Notes under the pieces: model-generated
Told to the model about the DNA's origin: nothing
Databases searched by the model: none
Seen by the model: the letters and a program-made list of their open reading frames with translations, nothing else
Translations under genes and position numbers: made by a program
In this document: positions 6,441 to 7,645 of the stretch, one piece after another
How the letters are laid out: each line of letters begins with the position of its first letter
How positions within the stretch are numbered: the stretch's first letter is position 1
Source: an uncultured Solirubrobacteraceae bacterium
Lineage (GTDB): Bacteria > Actinomycetota > Thermoleophilia > Solirubrobacterales > Solirubrobacteraceae
Length of the DNA stretch: 7,645 nt
Direction: 5' to 3'
Assembly (NCBI GenBank): GCA_955652215.1
Contig: CATPAX010000203.1
Span: forward strand, 1-7,645

Positions 6441-6474
6441 AGGGCATCAGGGCTCGTGAGCGGGGTGAGGGTAC

Positions 6475-6502
6475 TTGACCTCGCCGAGGGGATCCGTAAT
6501 AT
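6475..6502 (+). promoter_or_regulatory. Sigma70-like promoter of the IclR-corrinoid operon
   Basis: TTGACC (6475-6480) matches the -35 consensus at five of six positions. TAATAT (6497-6502), a 4/6 match to the -10, follows after a 16-base spacer. A start site about 7 bases beyond the -10 falls at 6509-6510, on the A of the IclR ATG, so a leaderless mRNA is predicted. There is no well-spaced ribosome site before that ATG, which agrees. Confidence 0.6.
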
Positions 6503-6509
6503 ATCCCTC
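6486..6509. promoter_or_regulatory. Inverted repeat over the -10, candidate IclR operator
   Basis: GAGGGGAT (6486-6493) and ATCCCTC (6503-6509) face each other across nine bases that contain the -10. One extra G in the left arm makes the dyad imperfect. IclR-family proteins bind short dyads near their own promoters, and a protein bound here would block the promoter. That is inferred from position alone. Confidence 0.45.
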
Positions 6510-7346
6510 ATGGAACAAGAGTTCCAAGTTCTTAAGAAGCCAGACCACGAGAAGGCCGGCAACGGCAAGCTGGGCAATGGGGCGCCGGCCCACGGTGTGG
6601 CCGCTGTCGACCGGGGCGCCGACCTCCTGCTGCGGGTGCTCGAAAGCGAGCGGCCCGTCGGCCTTGGTGAGCTGGCCGCCGCCAGCGGGATCCCGAAAAG
6701 CACCGCGTCGCGCCTGCTCACCGCGCTCGAGCGCCGGGGGCTGATCGAGCAGGATGGCGAGCGTGGACGGCTGCGTCCGGGTCCGGCAATCCTGCGCGTG
6801 GCCGAGCGCGGGATGCTCGAGCGAAACGTGGTTGAGCTGGCCCGGCCGGCACTTGACAGGCTGAGCGAAGCCACCGGCGAGACGATCAACCTAGCGGTGC
6901 CTGGACTGGAGGGAGTCGAGCACGTCGCGCAGGTCGACGGTCGGCACTTTCTCGGGGCCGGTCAGTGGCTCGGCCGAGCGGTCGAGTACCACTGCTCCGC
7001 GAACGGCAAGGTGTTCCTGGCGTTCGGGCGGGCAAGCGTCCCGGCGACGCTGACCCACCACACGGCGAGCACGATCACCGACCCCGGCCTGCTTGAGCAG
7101 GAGCTGACGGCGGTGCAGCGGACCGGGTTCGCGAGCGCGATCGACGAGCTCGAAATGGGCCTGGCGGCGATCGCGGTACCGATTCGAGGCGCTCGCGGCG
7201 ACGTCGTCGCTGCGCTCAGCATCTCGGGTCCCACCCTGCGGATGACGCCGACGCGGATCCGCGAGTTCCAGACAGTCCTGATCGCTGAGGGCCGCGCGCT
7301 CAGCCGGCGTCTCGGCCACCGCGAGAAAGGAGACGAAGCCGCATGA
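6510..7346 (+). CDS. IclR-family transcriptional regulator
   Basis: A 278-residue regulator. After a charged, Gly/Asn-rich lead (1-29), the winged helix-turn-helix spans about 30-95: AAVDRGADLLLRVLE, then LGELAAASGIPKSTASRLLTALERRGLIEQ with the recognition helix PKSTASRLLTAL. The IclR effector domain (about 105-270) shows HCSANGKVFLAF (161-172), IDELEMGLAAIAVPI (211-225) and VAALSISGP (233-241), the usual ligand-pocket signatures. IclR proteins sense small metabolites and often control neighbouring catabolic genes. Here the neighbours are a divergent methyltransferase and a corrinoid protein directly downstream in the same operon, so control of methyl-group catabolism is likely. Start: ATG at 6510, which gives the normal family length. 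The frame is open upstream to 6411, but that stretch overlaps the methyltransferase gene and its ribosome site. Confidence 0.93.
   Translation: MEQEFQVLKKPDHEKAGNGKLGNGAPAHGVAAVDRGADLLLRVLESERPVGLGELAAASGIPKSTASRLLTALERRGLIEQDGERGRLRPGPAILRVAERGMLERNVVELARPALDRLSEATGETINLAVPGLEGVEHVAQVDGRHFLGAGQWLGRAVEYHCSANGKVFLAFGRASVPATLTHHTASTITDPGLLEQELTAVQRTGFASAIDELEMGLAAIAVPIRGARGDVVAALSISGPTLRMTPTRIREFQTVLIAEGRALSRRLGHREKGDEAA
7326..7332 (+). promoter_or_regulatory. Shine-Dalgarno AAAGGAG inside iclR 3' end
   Basis: AAAGGAG lies within the last codons of the IclR gene, 10 bases before ATG 7343 and 13 before a second ATG at 7346. The spacing favours the first ATG, which overlaps the IclR stop codon. 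Confidence 0.6.
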
Positions 7347-7645
7347 TGAGCAACGAGGAAATCCTCCAGCTCCTCTACGACGAGACGCTGATTGGCAACG
7401 CGCCGGCGGTCAAAGATGGCGTCAACGACGGCCTCGGGCAGGGCATCGAGCCCGAGCGGATGCTCTACGACGCGCTGATTCCGTCGCTCGAGGAGGTCGG
7501 CGCTCGGTTCGAGCGCGGCGACTACTTCGTTCCCGAGATGCTGATCGCGGCCCGCGCGATGCAAGGGGCGCTCGACATCCTGCGCCCGCTGCTCGCCGAG
7601 ACCGACACACAGCAGGTGGGGACCTTCCTGATGGGCACCGTCAAG
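7343..7645 (+). CDS. Corrinoid (B12-binding) methyl-carrier protein, C-terminus missing
   Basis: The first 101 residues of a protein that runs off the right edge. They form the four-helix cap domain that shields methylcobalamin: EEILQLLYDETLIGN, VKDGVNDGLGQGIEPERMLYDALIPSLEEVGARFERGDYFVPEMLIAARAMQGAL. The text GDYFVPEMLIAARAM is highly typical of MtbC/MttC-type methylamine corrinoid proteins and of the MetH cap. The visible part ends at FLMGTVK, where the Rossmann-like B12-binding domain begins; the cobalt-ligand motif DxHxxG would be expected within a few residues. It accepts a methyl group from an MttB-type methyltransferase, probably the divergent gene here, and hands it to a second methyltransferase outside the window. 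It overlaps the IclR stop by four bases (ATGA), so it is co-transcribed with its presumed regulator. Confidence 0.9.
   Translation, partial: MMSNEEILQLLYDETLIGNAPAVKDGVNDGLGQGIEPERMLYDALIPSLEEVGARFERGDYFVPEMLIAARAMQGALDILRPLLAETDTQQVGTFLMGTVK

Noticed and set aside
6428..6889. Methyltransferase frame open a further 150 codons upstream
   Set aside because: It runs antisense through iclR, has low-complexity Ser/Arg-rich content, and a perfect ribosome site marks the real start at 6427.
1492..7176. Several GCGATCGC octamers (for example near 1494, 2183, 3390, 4601, 7168)
   Set aside because: They recall cyanobacterial HIP1, but about five copies in this GC-rich, GATCG-rich DNA need no special explanation, and they lie mostly in codons.

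Overview
The window is a 7.6 kb stretch of very GC-rich bacterial chromosome. Strongly GC-ending codons, stop/start overlaps of the ATGA type, GTG and TTG starts, a probable leaderless transcript and the gene families present fit an actinobacterium. A soil lineage such as Thermoleophilia is my guess, not something the sequence proves. No phage, IS element, CRISPR array, rRNA or tRNA is visible.

Left part (1-2734). A truncated universal-stress-protein-like gene runs off the left edge on the minus strand. Upstream of it, also on the minus strand, lies a secreted allene-oxide-cyclase/dirigent-like beta-barrel protein; two hairpins separate the two genes. Divergent from these is a plus-strand pair with a 4-base overlap: a HAD-like hydrolase with Asn at the second position of the nucleophile motif, then a ten-helix EamA/DMT transporter.

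Middle part (2750-4915). A minus-strand GntR/FCD regulator is divergent from a plus-strand ACT-domain threonine dehydratase. Between them is a perfect 22-bp palindrome, the obvious operator candidate, and a 33-bp-period direct repeat. The end of the dehydratase gene, stop codon included, is duplicated in tandem.

Right part (4985-7645). A non-pyrrolysine MttB-superfamily methyltransferase (minus strand, TTG start with a strong Shine-Dalgarno) is divergent from an IclR regulator. The IclR gene overlaps by 4 bases the start of a corrinoid (B12-binding) protein cut off by the right edge. Methyltransferase and corrinoid protein form two parts of a corrinoid-dependent demethylation system, probably for a quaternary or tertiary amine. 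The IclR protein is the likely switch, acting from an 82-bp shared intergenic region. A sigma70-like promoter there ends so close to the iclR ATG that its mRNA is predicted to be leaderless.

The most interesting parts are the regulated methyltransferase/corrinoid module of unknown substrate, the palindromic operator with a regulator that lacks a normal start codon downstream of it, and two separate short tandem duplications that flank the dehydratase gene.
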